DNA of 64,000 bases from Pseudomonas sp. MYb118 (GTDB lineage: Bacteria > Pseudomonadota > Gammaproteobacteria > Pseudomonadales > Pseudomonadaceae): contig NZ_JBFRXN010000002.1 in NCBI RefSeq assembly GCF_040947875.1, positions 2,728,001 to 2,792,000 of the forward strand. Reading direction: 5' to 3'. A model generated the notes under the pieces. The model searched no databases. It saw only the letters and a program-made list of their open reading frames with translations, and was not told where the DNA came from. Below are positions 7,941-16,382 of the stretch, one piece after another; positions within the stretch are counted from its first letter, which is position 1; every line of letters starts with the position of its first letter. Position numbers and translations under genes: made by a program.

Positions 7941-8345
7941 ATGCAAATCCAAGTCAACAGCGATAACCATATTCAAAGCAGCATCCGACTGGAGGAGTGG
8001 GTACGTACTACCATTGAGAGCACGCTCGAACGTTATGAAGAGGACCTGACCCGCGTCGAGGTCCACCTGCGGGACGAGAACGGCGACAAGCCCGGTCCCC
8101 ACGATATGCGCTGCCAACTGGAGGCGCGGCCAAAAGGCCATCAACCAGTGTCCGTCACTCATAAAGCCGACACCCTGGAGCAAGCGATCGACGGTGCGGC
8201 GGAAAAACTCGAACACGCCCTTGAGCATCTGTTCGGCAAATTGCGCGGCAAGCCTCGCGCTACCGTGGTGCCAATCGACCGAAGGGCCGATGCGCTGCTC
8301 GAAGACGAATTCCTCGAAAACGAACAGGCTGCACAAAACGGCTGA
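7941..8345 (+). CDS. HPF/RaiA-family ribosome-associated protein
   Basis: The 134-residue protein matches the ribosome hibernation/sigma-54-modulation fold: an N-terminal beta-strand (MQIQVNSDNHI), a helix with WVRTTIESTLERYEEDLTRVEVHL and the conserved DTLEQAIDGAAEKLEHAL helix around residues 78-95. The tail is acidic and short. Such proteins bind the 30S subunit and stabilise inactive ribosomes under stress. AAGGGATG precedes the ATG. It is monocistronic: a strong hairpin follows 25 bp after the stop. It is not next to rpoN, so it is a second, stress-type paralogue rather than the classical hpf beside rpoN (inference). Confidence 0.85.
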   Translation: MQIQVNSDNHIQSSIRLEEWVRTTIESTLERYEEDLTRVEVHLRDENGDKPGPHDMRCQLEARPKGHQPVSVTHKADTLEQAIDGAAEKLEHALEHLFGKLRGKPRATVVPIDRRADALLEDEFLENEQAAQNG

Positions 8346-8369
8346 TTCAGATTTTCTCAACACTCACGA

Positions 8370-8397
8370 AAACGGGCCTGCATCTGCAGGCCCGTTT
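8370..8397. terminator. terminator between hpf-like gene and fecA
   Basis: The stem AACGGGCCTGCA / TGCAGGCCCGTT with a 2-nt tip, flanked by A and T runs, lies between two convergent genes and can serve both. Confidence 0.85.
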
Positions 8398-8421
8398 CTG
8401 TTTGTGCCAGGCGAAAGTCGA

Positions 8422-10755
8422 TCAGAACGCCACGGACGTCTGCACGTAAACCGTCCGTGGCTCACCGACGTATTTGCCCTTGTTGTTATCGTCGAACGAG
8501 CGGGTGAAGTATTGGTGGTTGAAGATGTTCTTCACCCCGACCGCCACGTTCAGGTCCGACAACTGCGGCCCGAAGACATAGGCGGCGCGGCCGCTGAACA
8601 GCATGTAGCCGGGGACCTTGCCCGTGCTGCCATCGGCGCTTTCGGCGCGGGTGTTGGCGTTGTCGGCGAACTGGTCGCTCTGGTAGCTGCTGTCGAAGTT
8701 CAGCTTCCACGCGCCTTCTGTGTAGCCCACCCCCAGCGTGCCCTTGTGTTTGGACGAGAACGGCACGCGGTTGCCCTTGTTCGGCCCGTCTTCACGGATG
8801 GTTGCATCGACATAGGCATACGTGGCGTAGACATCGAAGCCGGCCAGCGCCGGGCTCAGGTCGTCCAGCGCGTAGTTGACGCTGGTTTCGATGCCCTGGT
8901 GGCGGGTTTCGCCACGGGCGATCACCGAGTCGTTGGTCTGGTTGCTTTCATACTGGTTGTCGAAGTTAATCAGGAACGCGCCGATTTCCGCACGCAGTGC
9001 GCCGTTGTCGTAGCGGGTGCCCAGTTCCCAGGTGCGCGCCTTTTCCGGTTTCACTTCGCCGCTGGTCACGCGGTTGGGCATCTGGCTGTACTGCACGCTG
9101 CCGAACGAGCCTTCGGTGTTGGCGTACAGGTTCCAGCTGTCGGTCAGGTGATACAGCACATTCAACGCCGGCAATGCGGTGTTGTAGTCGCCCTTGTACT
9201 TCTGGTTCGTCAGGTTGTTGGTCTGCTGCGAGTCGATCATTTCGTAGCGGATGCCCGGCGTGATCGTCCACTTGCCGATGTCGATGCGGTCGTCGAGGAA
9301 CACCGCGTTGGCTTCGGTGCCGCCGCGGGTGTCGCGGTCGTTGCGGCTGTCGGTGGTCGGGTACTGGTTGCTGGCAATCGGCGTGCGGTAGCGCAGTTCG
9401 TGGCCCGCCTCGTTGATGTAGCGGTAGCCGATGCCGACTTCATGGCTGGTCGGGCCCAGGTCGAAACCCTGGGCGAAACGGGTTTCCAGGCCACGCACCC
9501 AGTACTCGCGCGGCGACAGCGAGAGGAAGGTGCCCTGGTCCAGGTAGCCGCTGCGCAGGGTCTTGGTGAAGAAGGTGTTGGCGGTGAATTCGCGGCGATC
9601 CTGCTGGTAGCGATAGCCGAAGTTGAACATCGTGCGACGGCCCCAGAACTGGTCTTTCGGGCGGGTCGACTGGTACGGGTCGGCATCGTAATCGGCGACG
9701 CTCAGGCCACCGGGCATGTCGGCCTTGCCCTCATAATACTGGGCCATGGCGTTGAAACTGTTGGCATCGTCGAGCTGGTATTTGCCCTTGAGGATCAGGT
9801 CGTCGATTTGCGTGTCGCTGTGCTCGCGCCAGTCGCCACCGCGCGTACCGGAATACAGCAAGGCGCCGCCCAGGCCATTGTCGGCGGTGCCACCCGCCAG
9901 CAGGTTGCCGCTGGTCTTGAAGCCGTCGTGGCTGGAAGACGGGCTGGTCTCGGTCTGGAAGCCTCCCTTGACCGTCGGCTCATCGGGGATTGCCCGGGTC
10001 ACGAAGTTGACCACGCCACCGACGTTCTGCGGGCCGTAGCGCACCGCGCCGCCGCCACGCACCACATCCACCGCGTCCATGTTGCCCATGCTGATCGGGG
10101 CGAACGACAACTGCGGTTGGCCGTAAGGCGCGAAGGGCACCGGGATGCCATCCATCAGCACGGTAGAGCGCGAGGCCAGGCGCGGGTTGAGACCGCGAAT
10201 GCCGAAGTTCAGCGCCATGTCATGGCTGCCGGTGCCGTTGTTTTCCGGGGCGTTGACGCCGGGGATGCGATTGAGCACGTCCCGCGCCTGGGTGGCGCCC
10301 TGGCGCTCGAATTCTTCACGGCGGATTACGTCCCGCGCCCCCGGGTGTTCGAACACATTGACCTGTGCGGCATCACCCAGCCAGTCGCCGACGATTTTCG
10401 ACGAGTCCAGCTCCAGCGGCGCATCGCCCACCGGTTGCAGGCTGAACGCGTTGTCGCCCTCGGCACGGGCTTGCAGGCCGGTGCCTTCGAGCAAGGCGTC
10501 CAGGCCCTGCGCGGGGGTGTAGCTGCCTTCCAGCCCACGGCTTTGCACGCCACTGGTGACTTGCGAGCCAAACGAAATCATCACCCCGGCTTCGCGGCCG
10601 AACTGGTTGAGAGCGTTCTCCAGCGAGGACGGAGCGATGTGGTACGCCTTGGCGTCGCCTGCCAGGGCCAGCGGCAGCGTGCCGAAGCTCAGGCTGGCGC
10701 CCAGGAGTAGTTGACGCAGGGTACGGGCCAGTGGAGTGATGCGGATGGGGTGCAT
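8422..10755 (-). CDS. fecA: TonB-dependent ferric dicitrate receptor, FecA type
   Basis: This outer-membrane receptor imports ferric citrate and signals its presence to FecR. The 777-residue form starting at 10755 has a signal peptide (QLLLGASLSFGTLPLALAG), a periplasmic signalling (STN) domain (about 35-110), a plug (GARDVIRREEF, VLNRIPGV, RGGGAVRYGPQNVGG) and a 22-strand barrel. Long blocks match E. coli FecA as remembered (IRGLNPRLASRSTVLMDGIP; LNVLYHLTDSWNLYANTEGS; DDNNKGKY), so the ligand call is strong. A GTG at 10806 would add 17 residues before the signal peptide; neither start has a clear ribosome site. It lies 101 bp downstream of fecR in the same direction. Confidence 0.92.
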   Translation of the reverse strand: MHPIRITPLARTLRQLLLGASLSFGTLPLALAGDAKAYHIAPSSLENALNQFGREAGVMISFGSQVTSGVQSRGLEGSYTPAQGLDALLEGTGLQARAEGDNAFSLQPVGDAPLELDSSKIVGDWLGDAAQVNVFEHPGARDVIRREEFERQGATQARDVLNRIPGVNAPENNGTGSHDMALNFGIRGLNPRLASRSTVLMDGIPVPFAPYGQPQLSFAPISMGNMDAVDVVRGGGAVRYGPQNVGGVVNFVTRAIPDEPTVKGGFQTETSPSSSHDGFKTSGNLLAGGTADNGLGGALLYSGTRGGDWREHSDTQIDDLILKGKYQLDDANSFNAMAQYYEGKADMPGGLSVADYDADPYQSTRPKDQFWGRRTMFNFGYRYQQDRREFTANTFFTKTLRSGYLDQGTFLSLSPREYWVRGLETRFAQGFDLGPTSHEVGIGYRYINEAGHELRYRTPIASNQYPTTDSRNDRDTRGGTEANAVFLDDRIDIGKWTITPGIRYEMIDSQQTNNLTNQKYKGDYNTALPALNVLYHLTDSWNLYANTEGSFGSVQYSQMPNRVTSGEVKPEKARTWELGTRYDNGALRAEIGAFLINFDNQYESNQTNDSVIARGETRHQGIETSVNYALDDLSPALAGFDVYATYAYVDATIREDGPNKGNRVPFSSKHKGTLGVGYTEGAWKLNFDSSYQSDQFADNANTRAESADGSTGKVPGYMLFSGRAAYVFGPQLSDLNVAVGVKNIFNHQYFTRSFDDNNKGKYVGEPRTVYVQTSVAF

Positions 10756-10856
10756 AGGGGACGGTCCAGAGAAGGTGAAATCAAAGTGGCTTTCCTTCTC
10801 TGTCACGCCAGATTTGAAAAACGGCTCATTTATTTTTCAACGATGAAAATTCGTTT

Positions 10857-11795
10857 TCAGGCGCGGGCCTCGACGGTCACCCAGTAGCGGGTAAAGCGCC
10901 GGACTTTCACCGGCAGGCTGATCTCCAGCAGATCGAGAATCCGCTCGCTGTCGTCCAGCGGGTAGGTGCCGGAGATCAGCAGGTCGGCGACCTTGGCATC
11001 GCACTTGAGCTGGCCGCGACGATAGCGCCCAAGCTCGTCGAGGAAGTCGGCCAGGCGCATGTGCGCGGCCACCAGCATGCCGTCGGCCCAGGCGCCACTG
11101 TTGGCGTCCAGCGGTTGCGGCTTGCCGGTTTCACCCGCGCGAAAACTCAGTTGGCGGGCGCCGGCCAAGGTGAGCGGCACGCCACCGTCCGGGGTCAACT
11201 GCACCGAACCTTCGAACACGGCCACCTGCGTGCGGTCGGCAAACTGCCGCACGTTCAGGCGCGCCCCGGCGGTCGTCAGCAGGCCTTGGGCGGTGCGCAC
11301 CTGGAAGGCCTTGGTGGTGGTCAGGAGCATTTCGCCTTCCAGCAAACGGATCAGCCGTTGCGCACCTTCGATGTGCACGTCGGCGGAGCTGGCGGTGTTG
11401 AGCTGCAACTGGCTGCCGTCGGCGAGGGCGATCTTGCGGCGCTGGCCGATCGGGCTGCGGTAGTCGGCCAGCAGCGGCGGCAGCAGATTCTGCTCGCGCA
11501 TGCCCCAAGCCACGGCGCTGCCGGCACCGAGGATCAGCAACAGCTTCAGCGCCTGACGACGGCTGTTGGACGTCGGTGCGTTCAGCGCGGCGTGGGCCAG
11601 CGGCGAGGACAGGCCACGCAGACGCTGGTTGACCCGCTGGATGTGTTCCCACGCCCGTTGATGTTCGCTGTGCCCGTCCAGCCAGTGCTGCCAGGCCAGT
11701 TGCTGGCGTGGGCTCAGCGGACCCTGCTGCATTTTCATCAGCCAGTGCACCGCCTGCTCGGCGACCTGCGGGGAAAAATCCGTTGCGCGATTCAT
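10857..11795 (-). CDS. fecR: FecR-type anti-sigma/transmembrane signal transducer
   Basis: The 312-residue inner-membrane protein relays receptor occupancy to the sigma factor. An N-terminal cytoplasmic domain (AVHWLMKMQQGPLSPRQQLAWQHWL) that would bind FecI is followed by one membrane helix near residues 84-101 (ALKLLLILGAGSAVAWGM). The periplasmic FecR domain has LADGSQLQLNTASSADV and RLIRLLEGEMLL, and a C-terminal secretin-like segment contacts the FecA signalling domain. Its start overlaps the fecI stop by 4 bp, so the two are translationally coupled. Confidence 0.93.
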   Translation of the reverse strand: MNRATDFSPQVAEQAVHWLMKMQQGPLSPRQQLAWQHWLDGHSEHQRAWEHIQRVNQRLRGLSSPLAHAALNAPTSNSRRQALKLLLILGAGSAVAWGMREQNLLPPLLADYRSPIGQRRKIALADGSQLQLNTASSADVHIEGAQRLIRLLEGEMLLTTTKAFQVRTAQGLLTTAGARLNVRQFADRTQVAVFEGSVQLTPDGGVPLTLAGARQLSFRAGETGKPQPLDANSGAWADGMLVAAHMRLADFLDELGRYRRGQLKCDAKVADLLISGTYPLDDSERILDLLEISLPVKVRRFTRYWVTVEARA

Positions 11796-12298
11796 AGGGC
11801 GAAATAGCAGCGCATGGCTGCCTTGTTCAGGTGGCGCTTGACCGTGGCGACAGAGATTCCCAGCTCGCTGGCGATCTGTGGATAAGTCAGCCCGTCGACC
11901 TGCGCCAGCAGGAAGGCTCGTTTGACCAGGCGGGGCAGGCCGTCGAGCAACTGGTCCAGCTCCATCAGCGTCTGCAGGATGATCGCCCGTTCTTCCTCCG
12001 ACGGCGCGACGTCTTCCGGCATCTGCGCCAGGGCATCCAGGTACGCGCGCTCCAGGTCCTGGCGACGGTAATGGTTGAACAGCACGCGCTTGGCCAGGGT
12101 GGTGAGGAAGGCGCGCGGTTCGATGATCTGGGGCATTTCCCGCGCGGTCAGCACGCGCATGAAGGTGTCCTGGGCCAGGTCGGCGGCGCTGTCAGGGCAG
12201 CCGAGCTTGCGCCGCAACCAACCGGTGAGCCAGTTGTGATGGGCGTGATAAAGGACTTCGACGGTGTTGTCTGGCTGCAACGGGAACTCCGAGGGCAT
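11792..12298 (-). CDS. fecI: ECF sigma factor FecI
   Basis: This group of sigma factors directs RNA polymerase to the fec receptor gene when ferric citrate is sensed. The 168-residue protein has sigma region 2 (LGCPDSAADLAQDTFMRVLTA) and region 4 with a helix-turn-helix (LTYPQIASELGISVATVKRHLNKA). An in-frame ATG at 12331 would add 11 residues; neither start has a strong ribosome site and 12298 gives the usual length. A Fur box lies about 75-95 bp upstream, so expression is expected only in low iron. Confidence 0.92.
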   Translation of the reverse strand: MPSEFPLQPDNTVEVLYHAHHNWLTGWLRRKLGCPDSAADLAQDTFMRVLTAREMPQIIEPRAFLTTLAKRVLFNHYRRQDLERAYLDALAQMPEDVAPSEEERAIILQTLMELDQLLDGLPRLVKRAFLLAQVDGLTYPQIASELGISVATVKRHLNKAAMRCYFAL

Positions 12299-12371
12299 TC
12301 GGATGCTGTAGAGAACAAGAATTGTTCGCATTGTAAAGGGGCGAATATTGAACAGGCAATATTTTGCGTAT

Positions 12372-12390
12372 GAGAATATTTATCATTAAT
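12372..12390. promoter_or_regulatory. Fur box shared by fecI and the divergent DUF3649-PepSY operon
   Basis: GAGAATATTTATCATTAAT read on the plus strand matches the 19-bp Fur consensus at 14 positions by eye (best seen on the minus strand as ATTAATGATAAATATTCTC). It sits in the 170-bp gap between two iron-uptake operons transcribed in opposite directions. Confidence 0.65.
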
Positions 12391-12468
12391 ATTGCAGGCT
12401 TGCTGGCCCACCAGACATCACACAATCCCCATGTGGGATGTGGTGAATTGAGTTTCTGAGCACTTCCC

Positions 12469-12774
12469 ATGAAAGGCAAAACCCGTTCGCTCCCCGTTTC
12501 CTACCGGCTGGCCGTCACCTCGCGGGTGCTGGCGGCCGTGCTGGGTGGTTACATCGTCGCCGCGCTGGCCAGCGTCAGCCTGAGCCTGTGGGTGCCCATG
12601 GCCCGCGTCGATGCCGTGGTCACCGGCATGATGACCTCGTTCCTGGCCTACCTGGGTGCGGTGATCTGGTGTTTCGCCTGCCGCACGGCGCTGCGGGCGT
12701 GGCTCGGGCTGGCCGTGCCGAGCCTGATACTGGCAGCGGTGGTGGGGTTGGCTTATTGGATGGAGCGCACATGA
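12469..12774 (+). CDS. DUF3649 family membrane protein (iron uptake-linked)
   Basis: This 101-residue protein has three hydrophobic segments (VLAAVLGGYIVAALASVSLS; MMTSFLAYLGAVIWCFA; WLGLAVPSLILAAVVGLAYW) and an N-terminal basic stretch typical of DUF3649. Members are found almost only upstream of PepSY-type proteins in iron-regulated clusters, with no defined biochemical function. Its stop overlaps the next start (ATGA), showing tight coupling. The divergent Fur box suggests iron repression. Confidence 0.82.
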   Translation: MKGKTRSLPVSYRLAVTSRVLAAVLGGYIVAALASVSLSLWVPMARVDAVVTGMMTSFLAYLGAVIWCFACRTALRAWLGLAVPSLILAAVVGLAYWMERT

Positions 12775-14351
12775 AAGAGGGTTTTCGCCAGGCGATGGCC
12801 TGGCTGCACACCTGGGCCGGCCTGACCTTCGGCTGGTTGCTGTTCGCGATTTTCCTGACCGGCACGCTGGCCTATTTCAAGGATGAGACCAGCCACTGGA
12901 TGCAGCCGGAGATCCCGGCCCGTGCGGTGTCCTCCGAAGCCAGCCTGAGCGTGGCGCAACATTATCTGGAGCAACACGCGGCGGGCGCCTCGCGTTGGCT
13001 GATCGAGCTACCCAGTGCCCGCGAGCCGGGCCTGTCGGTGCGCTGGCAGCAGGCTCCGGCCAAGCGTGGCGAGCGCGGCCAACTCACGGAAAGACACCTC
13101 GACCCGCAGACCGGTGCCGAGGTGCAGGGCCGGGAAACCACCGGTGGCGAATTCTTCTACCGCTTCCACTTCCAGCTGCAAATGCCGTATCCGTGGGGTC
13201 GCTGGCTGTCGACCCTGGCGGCGATGGTGATGTTCGTCGCGTTGATCAGCGGCATCATCACCCACAAGAAAATTTTCAAGGACTTCTTCACTTTCCGTCC
13301 GCGCAAGGGGCAGCGTTCCTGGCTCGATGGCCATAACGCGCTGGCGGTGCTGGTGTTGCCGTTTCACTTGATGATCACCTACAGCAGCCTGGTGATCTTC
13401 ATGGCCATGGTCATGCCGGCCAGCATCCTCGCTTCCTACAAGGGCGATGTGCGGGGGTTCTATGACGAGGTCTTTCCCGCGTCCACCACGCCACAGCTGT
13501 CAGGCAATCCGGTTGCGCTGGCGCCGCTGGCACCGCTGTTGGAGAAGGCTCGCGAGCAGTGGGGCGGCGGGCGGGTCGGGCGTCTCACGGTCAACAATCC
13601 GGGGGATGCGAACGCCTCGGTGGTGTTGTCGCGTGACGGTTCCGATCGAGTGGTTCATGACTTCGGCAGCGCGGTGACCTTCGACGGCGTGAGCGGGCAA
13701 CTGCTCGGCAGCACGCCGCAGGCGTCGATACCCAGGGCGATTGCCGGCAGTTTCTACGGTTTGCACATGGGGCATTTTGCCGGCCCGACGCTGCGCTGGC
13801 TGTACTTCATCTTCGGCCTGGCCGGCACGGCGATGATCGGCACGGGGCTGGTGATCTGGCTGGGCAAGCGTCAGCTCAAGCATGCCAACAGTGCGGCGAT
13901 GCCGTTCGAGTTGCGCCTGGTGCAAGTGCTGAACATTGCCAGCATGTCCGGGTTGATGCTCGCCGTGGCAACCTTCTTCTGCGCCAATCGCCTGTTGCCG
14001 CTGGGCCTGGCCGGGCGCGCGGATTGGGAGGTGAACAGTTTCTTCATCGTCTGGGGGTTGAGTGTGCTGCATGCCATGGTCCGGCGCGGCCGCCAGGCCT
14101 GGGTCGAGCAGTTGACGCTGGCAGCGCTGCTGTTTGGCGCGGTGCCGCTGCTCAATGCCCTGACCACGCCTTATCACCTGGGCGTCTCCCTGGGGCAGGG
14201 CGACTGGGCCATGGCCGGCTTCGATCTGACCTGCCTGGCCACGGGTGGCTTCTTTGCCTGGGCCGCCTGGAAAATGCAGCGCAGCGGGCAGGTCGAGCGA
14301 GTCTCCCGAAACCGCACGCAGGCCATCACCCTTGAGCAGGAGACGAACTGA
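12771..14351 (+). CDS. PepSY-associated transmembrane protein (putative siderophore-iron reductase)
   Basis: The 526-residue inner-membrane protein starts MKEGFRQAMAWLHTWAGLTFGWLLFAIFLTG, the signature of the PepSY_TM family. It has further membrane spans near residues 145-165, 190-215, 325-355 and several at the C-end. Conserved histidines in or near helices (AWLHTWAG, HNALAVLVLPFHLMITY, LHMGHFAG) could coordinate haem. Related proteins (FpvG, FoxB, FegB-like) act in release or reduction of iron from siderophores in the periplasm. The start is fixed by the 4-bp overlap with the preceding gene; longer upstream frames are shadows. Confidence 0.85.
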   Translation: MKEGFRQAMAWLHTWAGLTFGWLLFAIFLTGTLAYFKDETSHWMQPEIPARAVSSEASLSVAQHYLEQHAAGASRWLIELPSAREPGLSVRWQQAPAKRGERGQLTERHLDPQTGAEVQGRETTGGEFFYRFHFQLQMPYPWGRWLSTLAAMVMFVALISGIITHKKIFKDFFTFRPRKGQRSWLDGHNALAVLVLPFHLMITYSSLVIFMAMVMPASILASYKGDVRGFYDEVFPASTTPQLSGNPVALAPLAPLLEKAREQWGGGRVGRLTVNNPGDANASVVLSRDGSDRVVHDFGSAVTFDGVSGQLLGSTPQASIPRAIAGSFYGLHMGHFAGPTLRWLYFIFGLAGTAMIGTGLVIWLGKRQLKHANSAAMPFELRLVQVLNIASMSGLMLAVATFFCANRLLPLGLAGRADWEVNSFFIVWGLSVLHAMVRRGRQAWVEQLTLAALLFGAVPLLNALTTPYHLGVSLGQGDWAMAGFDLTCLATGGFFAWAAWKMQRSGQVERVSRNRTQAITLEQETN

Positions 14352-14675
14352 ATGCTGCTGGCTCTGCTGCTTTGTTACGCCGGCTTCACGGCGCTGTGTC
14401 TGGCGATGGATCGGCATCACGTCGAGCTGTTGGGGCGCAAGGCCTCGCCGCGTCGCCGCCAGGGCCTGAGGCTTGGGGGCTGGTTGTTGCTGGCCCTGTC
14501 ATTGTGGCCGGCCGTGGCGGTGACCGAATGGGGGCTGGGCCTGGTGCAATGGTGTGCAATGCTGATGCTCAGTGCGGCGCTGCTGGTGCTGCTGTTGCCG
14601 TATCGCCCGCGGCTGGTGTTGTCGCTGGCCGGCTTGAGCCTGCTCGCCAGCCCCGTTGTCGCTCTGACGCAGTAG
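14352..14675 (+). CDS. DUF3325 family membrane protein
   Basis: The 107-residue protein has three to four hydrophobic helices (MLLALLLCYAGFTALCLAM; LGGWLLLALSLWPAVAV; WCAMLMLSAALLVLLLPY; LVLSLAGLSLLASPVVAL) separated by a basic loop (RKASPRRRQGLR). This matches DUF3325, the usual third member of DUF3649-PepSY-DUF3325 iron clusters. It begins immediately after the PepSY stop codon. Function unknown; a small subunit of the reductase complex is a reasonable guess. Confidence 0.82.
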   Translation: MLLALLLCYAGFTALCLAMDRHHVELLGRKASPRRRQGLRLGGWLLLALSLWPAVAVTEWGLGLVQWCAMLMLSAALLVLLLPYRPRLVLSLAGLSLLASPVVALTQ

Positions 14676-14681
14676 GGCGCG

Positions 14682-15245
14682 ATGATCAGCATTCCACCGG
14701 ACGCCCACGACGACGAACCCGTCGGTGCCCGTGCACATTTCCTCAAGGTGTTTTTGTCCCAGCGCTCGCAAATGGAAGCGCTGGTGAATCGTCGCGTGGG
14801 CTGTCGGGCGACGGCGGCGGACCTGGTGCAGGACCTGTTCCTGCGGTTCTGGCGCCGCCCCCTGGTGCAGGTCGAAGAACTCAGCACCTACCTGCTGCGT
14901 TGCGCCGGCAACATCGCCATTGATCACCTGCGCAGCGAAGGTGCGCGGGTGCGGGTCAACGAAGGCTGGCAGCCGGACGAGCCGGACAGCCACGGCAGCG
15001 AACCGCAGGCGGCGCTGGAGGCCGGCAATGATCTGCGCCACGTAGAAGCGGCGTTGCGTGCCTTGCCCGAGCGTACGCGGCAGATTTTCCTGCTCAATCG
15101 CATCCATGGGCGCAAGTACGCCGAGATCGCCAGGGCCATGGGCCTGTCCCAAAGCGCCGTGGAAAAACATATGATGCGCGCCCTCGAAGCCTGCAAGGCC
15201 AGCCTGCGGGACCATGAACCGCGTATGCCAGGGAAAGCCCAGTGA
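14682..15245 (+). CDS. ECF sigma factor, iron-starvation (FecI-like) group
   Basis: The 187-residue protein contains sigma region 2 (RRVGCRATAADLVQDLFLRFWRRP) and region 4 (LPERTRQIFLLNRIHGRKYA followed by the helix-turn-helix MGLSQSAVEKHMMRAL). Together with the following fecR-like and receptor genes it forms a cell-surface signalling unit: siderophore binding to the receptor releases the sigma factor, which transcribes the receptor gene. It is in the same operon as the PepSY genes (6-bp gap) and overlaps the next gene by 4 bp. Confidence 0.9.
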   Translation: MISIPPDAHDDEPVGARAHFLKVFLSQRSQMEALVNRRVGCRATAADLVQDLFLRFWRRPLVQVEELSTYLLRCAGNIAIDHLRSEGARVRVNEGWQPDEPDSHGSEPQAALEAGNDLRHVEAALRALPERTRQIFLLNRIHGRKYAEIARAMGLSQSAVEKHMMRALEACKASLRDHEPRMPGKAQ

Positions 15246-16228
15246 ACCAGCCAGACCGCGTCATCCCGACGCCCGCCCAGGAGCAGGCCGCCCTGGCCTG
15301 GCTGAGCCTGTTGCATGACCAGCCCACCAGCGGCGACCAGGTCACGTTCAGTCATTGGCTGCAAGCGGACCCGGCCCACGCCGAGGCCTACGCCCAGGCG
15401 CAGGTGCTGTGGGAGCTGAGCGAAGGACCGGCGCGCCGGCTCGCCGATGAAGACGCGTTGGCCCTGCAGGGTTATCTCAATGCCATGAACCCGCCACGCC
15501 GGCGCCACCTTCGGCGCGGGTTCGGCGCATTGGCGATGGCGGCCTGTCTGGTGTTGATGATTGGCGTCGGAGCAGGCTGGCAGCCGTTGCGCTGGGTCGA
15601 TGACCTGGGCGCGGATTATGTTTCGGCGCCGGGTGAGATCCGCACCGTAACCCTGGCCGACCAATCCCGAGTGACCCTGGATGCGGACAGCGCCATTGCG
15701 GTGGACTTCAGCAATGGCGAGCGCCATGTACGGCTGCGGCGTGGTGCCGGATTTTTCAACGTGACCCACACCGGCGAGCCCTTTGTGGTGGACGCGGAAA
15801 AAGGCCAGGCGCGGGTGTTGGGCACGCAGTTCGAAGTGCGTTTGCAAGCCCATGGCGCCCAGGTGACGGTGTTGTCCGGACGCGTGGGTGTGACGGCGCA
15901 CGGGCACGCCGATCAGCAAGTCCTCACGGCCGGCCAGCAAGTGGCGTACGGCAACGGCATCGCGGAAAAAATGCACGCCGTGGACAGCGAAGCGCAGTTG
16001 GCGTGGCGCCAGGGCTGGCTCAATTACTACAAGGCGACGTTGGCCGAGGTGGTCGACGACCTCAAGCGTTACTACCCGGGCCGGATTGTGCTGCTCAACG
16101 ATGAACTGGCCGGGCGGCGGGTCAGTGGCAGTTTCCCGAGCAAGGACCCGCAGGCGGTGTTGGCGTCGTTGCAGGGGGTAATGGGGTTTGAGCAGACGCG
16201 GGTGGGGAGTCTGGTTATTTTGCGCTGA
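15242..16228 (+). CDS. FecR-family anti-sigma regulator
   Basis: The 328-residue protein has the N-terminal sigma-binding domain (AALAWLSLLHDQPTSGDQVT), one membrane helix near residues 95-113 (FGALAMAACLVLMIGVGAGW), the FecR periplasmic domain (LADQSRVTLDADSAIAVDF; GAGFFNVTHTGEPFVVDAEK) and a C-terminal part ending GFEQTRVGSLVILR. It transmits the receptor signal to the upstream sigma factor. The 4-bp overlap with that sigma gene makes coupled translation likely. The partner receptor is the gene starting at 16383. Confidence 0.9.
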   Translation: MNQPDRVIPTPAQEQAALAWLSLLHDQPTSGDQVTFSHWLQADPAHAEAYAQAQVLWELSEGPARRLADEDALALQGYLNAMNPPRRRHLRRGFGALAMAACLVLMIGVGAGWQPLRWVDDLGADYVSAPGEIRTVTLADQSRVTLDADSAIAVDFSNGERHVRLRRGAGFFNVTHTGEPFVVDAEKGQARVLGTQFEVRLQAHGAQVTVLSGRVGVTAHGHADQQVLTAGQQVAYGNGIAEKMHAVDSEAQLAWRQGWLNYYKATLAEVVDDLKRYYPGRIVLLNDELAGRRVSGSFPSKDPQAVLASLQGVMGFEQTRVGSLVILR

Positions 16229-16382
16229 GGCATCTGGCCTCATCGCGAGCAGGCACTGACATTCACCACCCCACTCAAAAATATTTTCAAAAACAGGTGA
16301 GGTAAACCCGAACGCCATCCGTGTACTGACTGAAACTGCGAGTCATTCGCATCCGTTGCGGTTCTACACAGGTCATTGAGCA

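Noticed and set aside
8194..10710. Open frame of 838 codons opposite fecA
   Set aside because: Shadow of fecA, Val/Ala-rich low-complexity translation with no family features, typical of antisense frames in GC-rich DNA.
10785..10800. FecI-type promoter for fecA (GGAAAG complementary to 10790-10795, resembling the E. coli fecA -35)
   Set aside because: Its spacing would put the transcription start at about the fecA ATG (10755), leaving no leader, and the -10 half is poor. It is suggestive but not strong enough to list as a feature.
16241..16255. Half of a REP unit (CATCGCGAGCAGGC) before the second siderophore receptor
   Set aside because: Only one arm remains; too degenerate to list as a repeat element.
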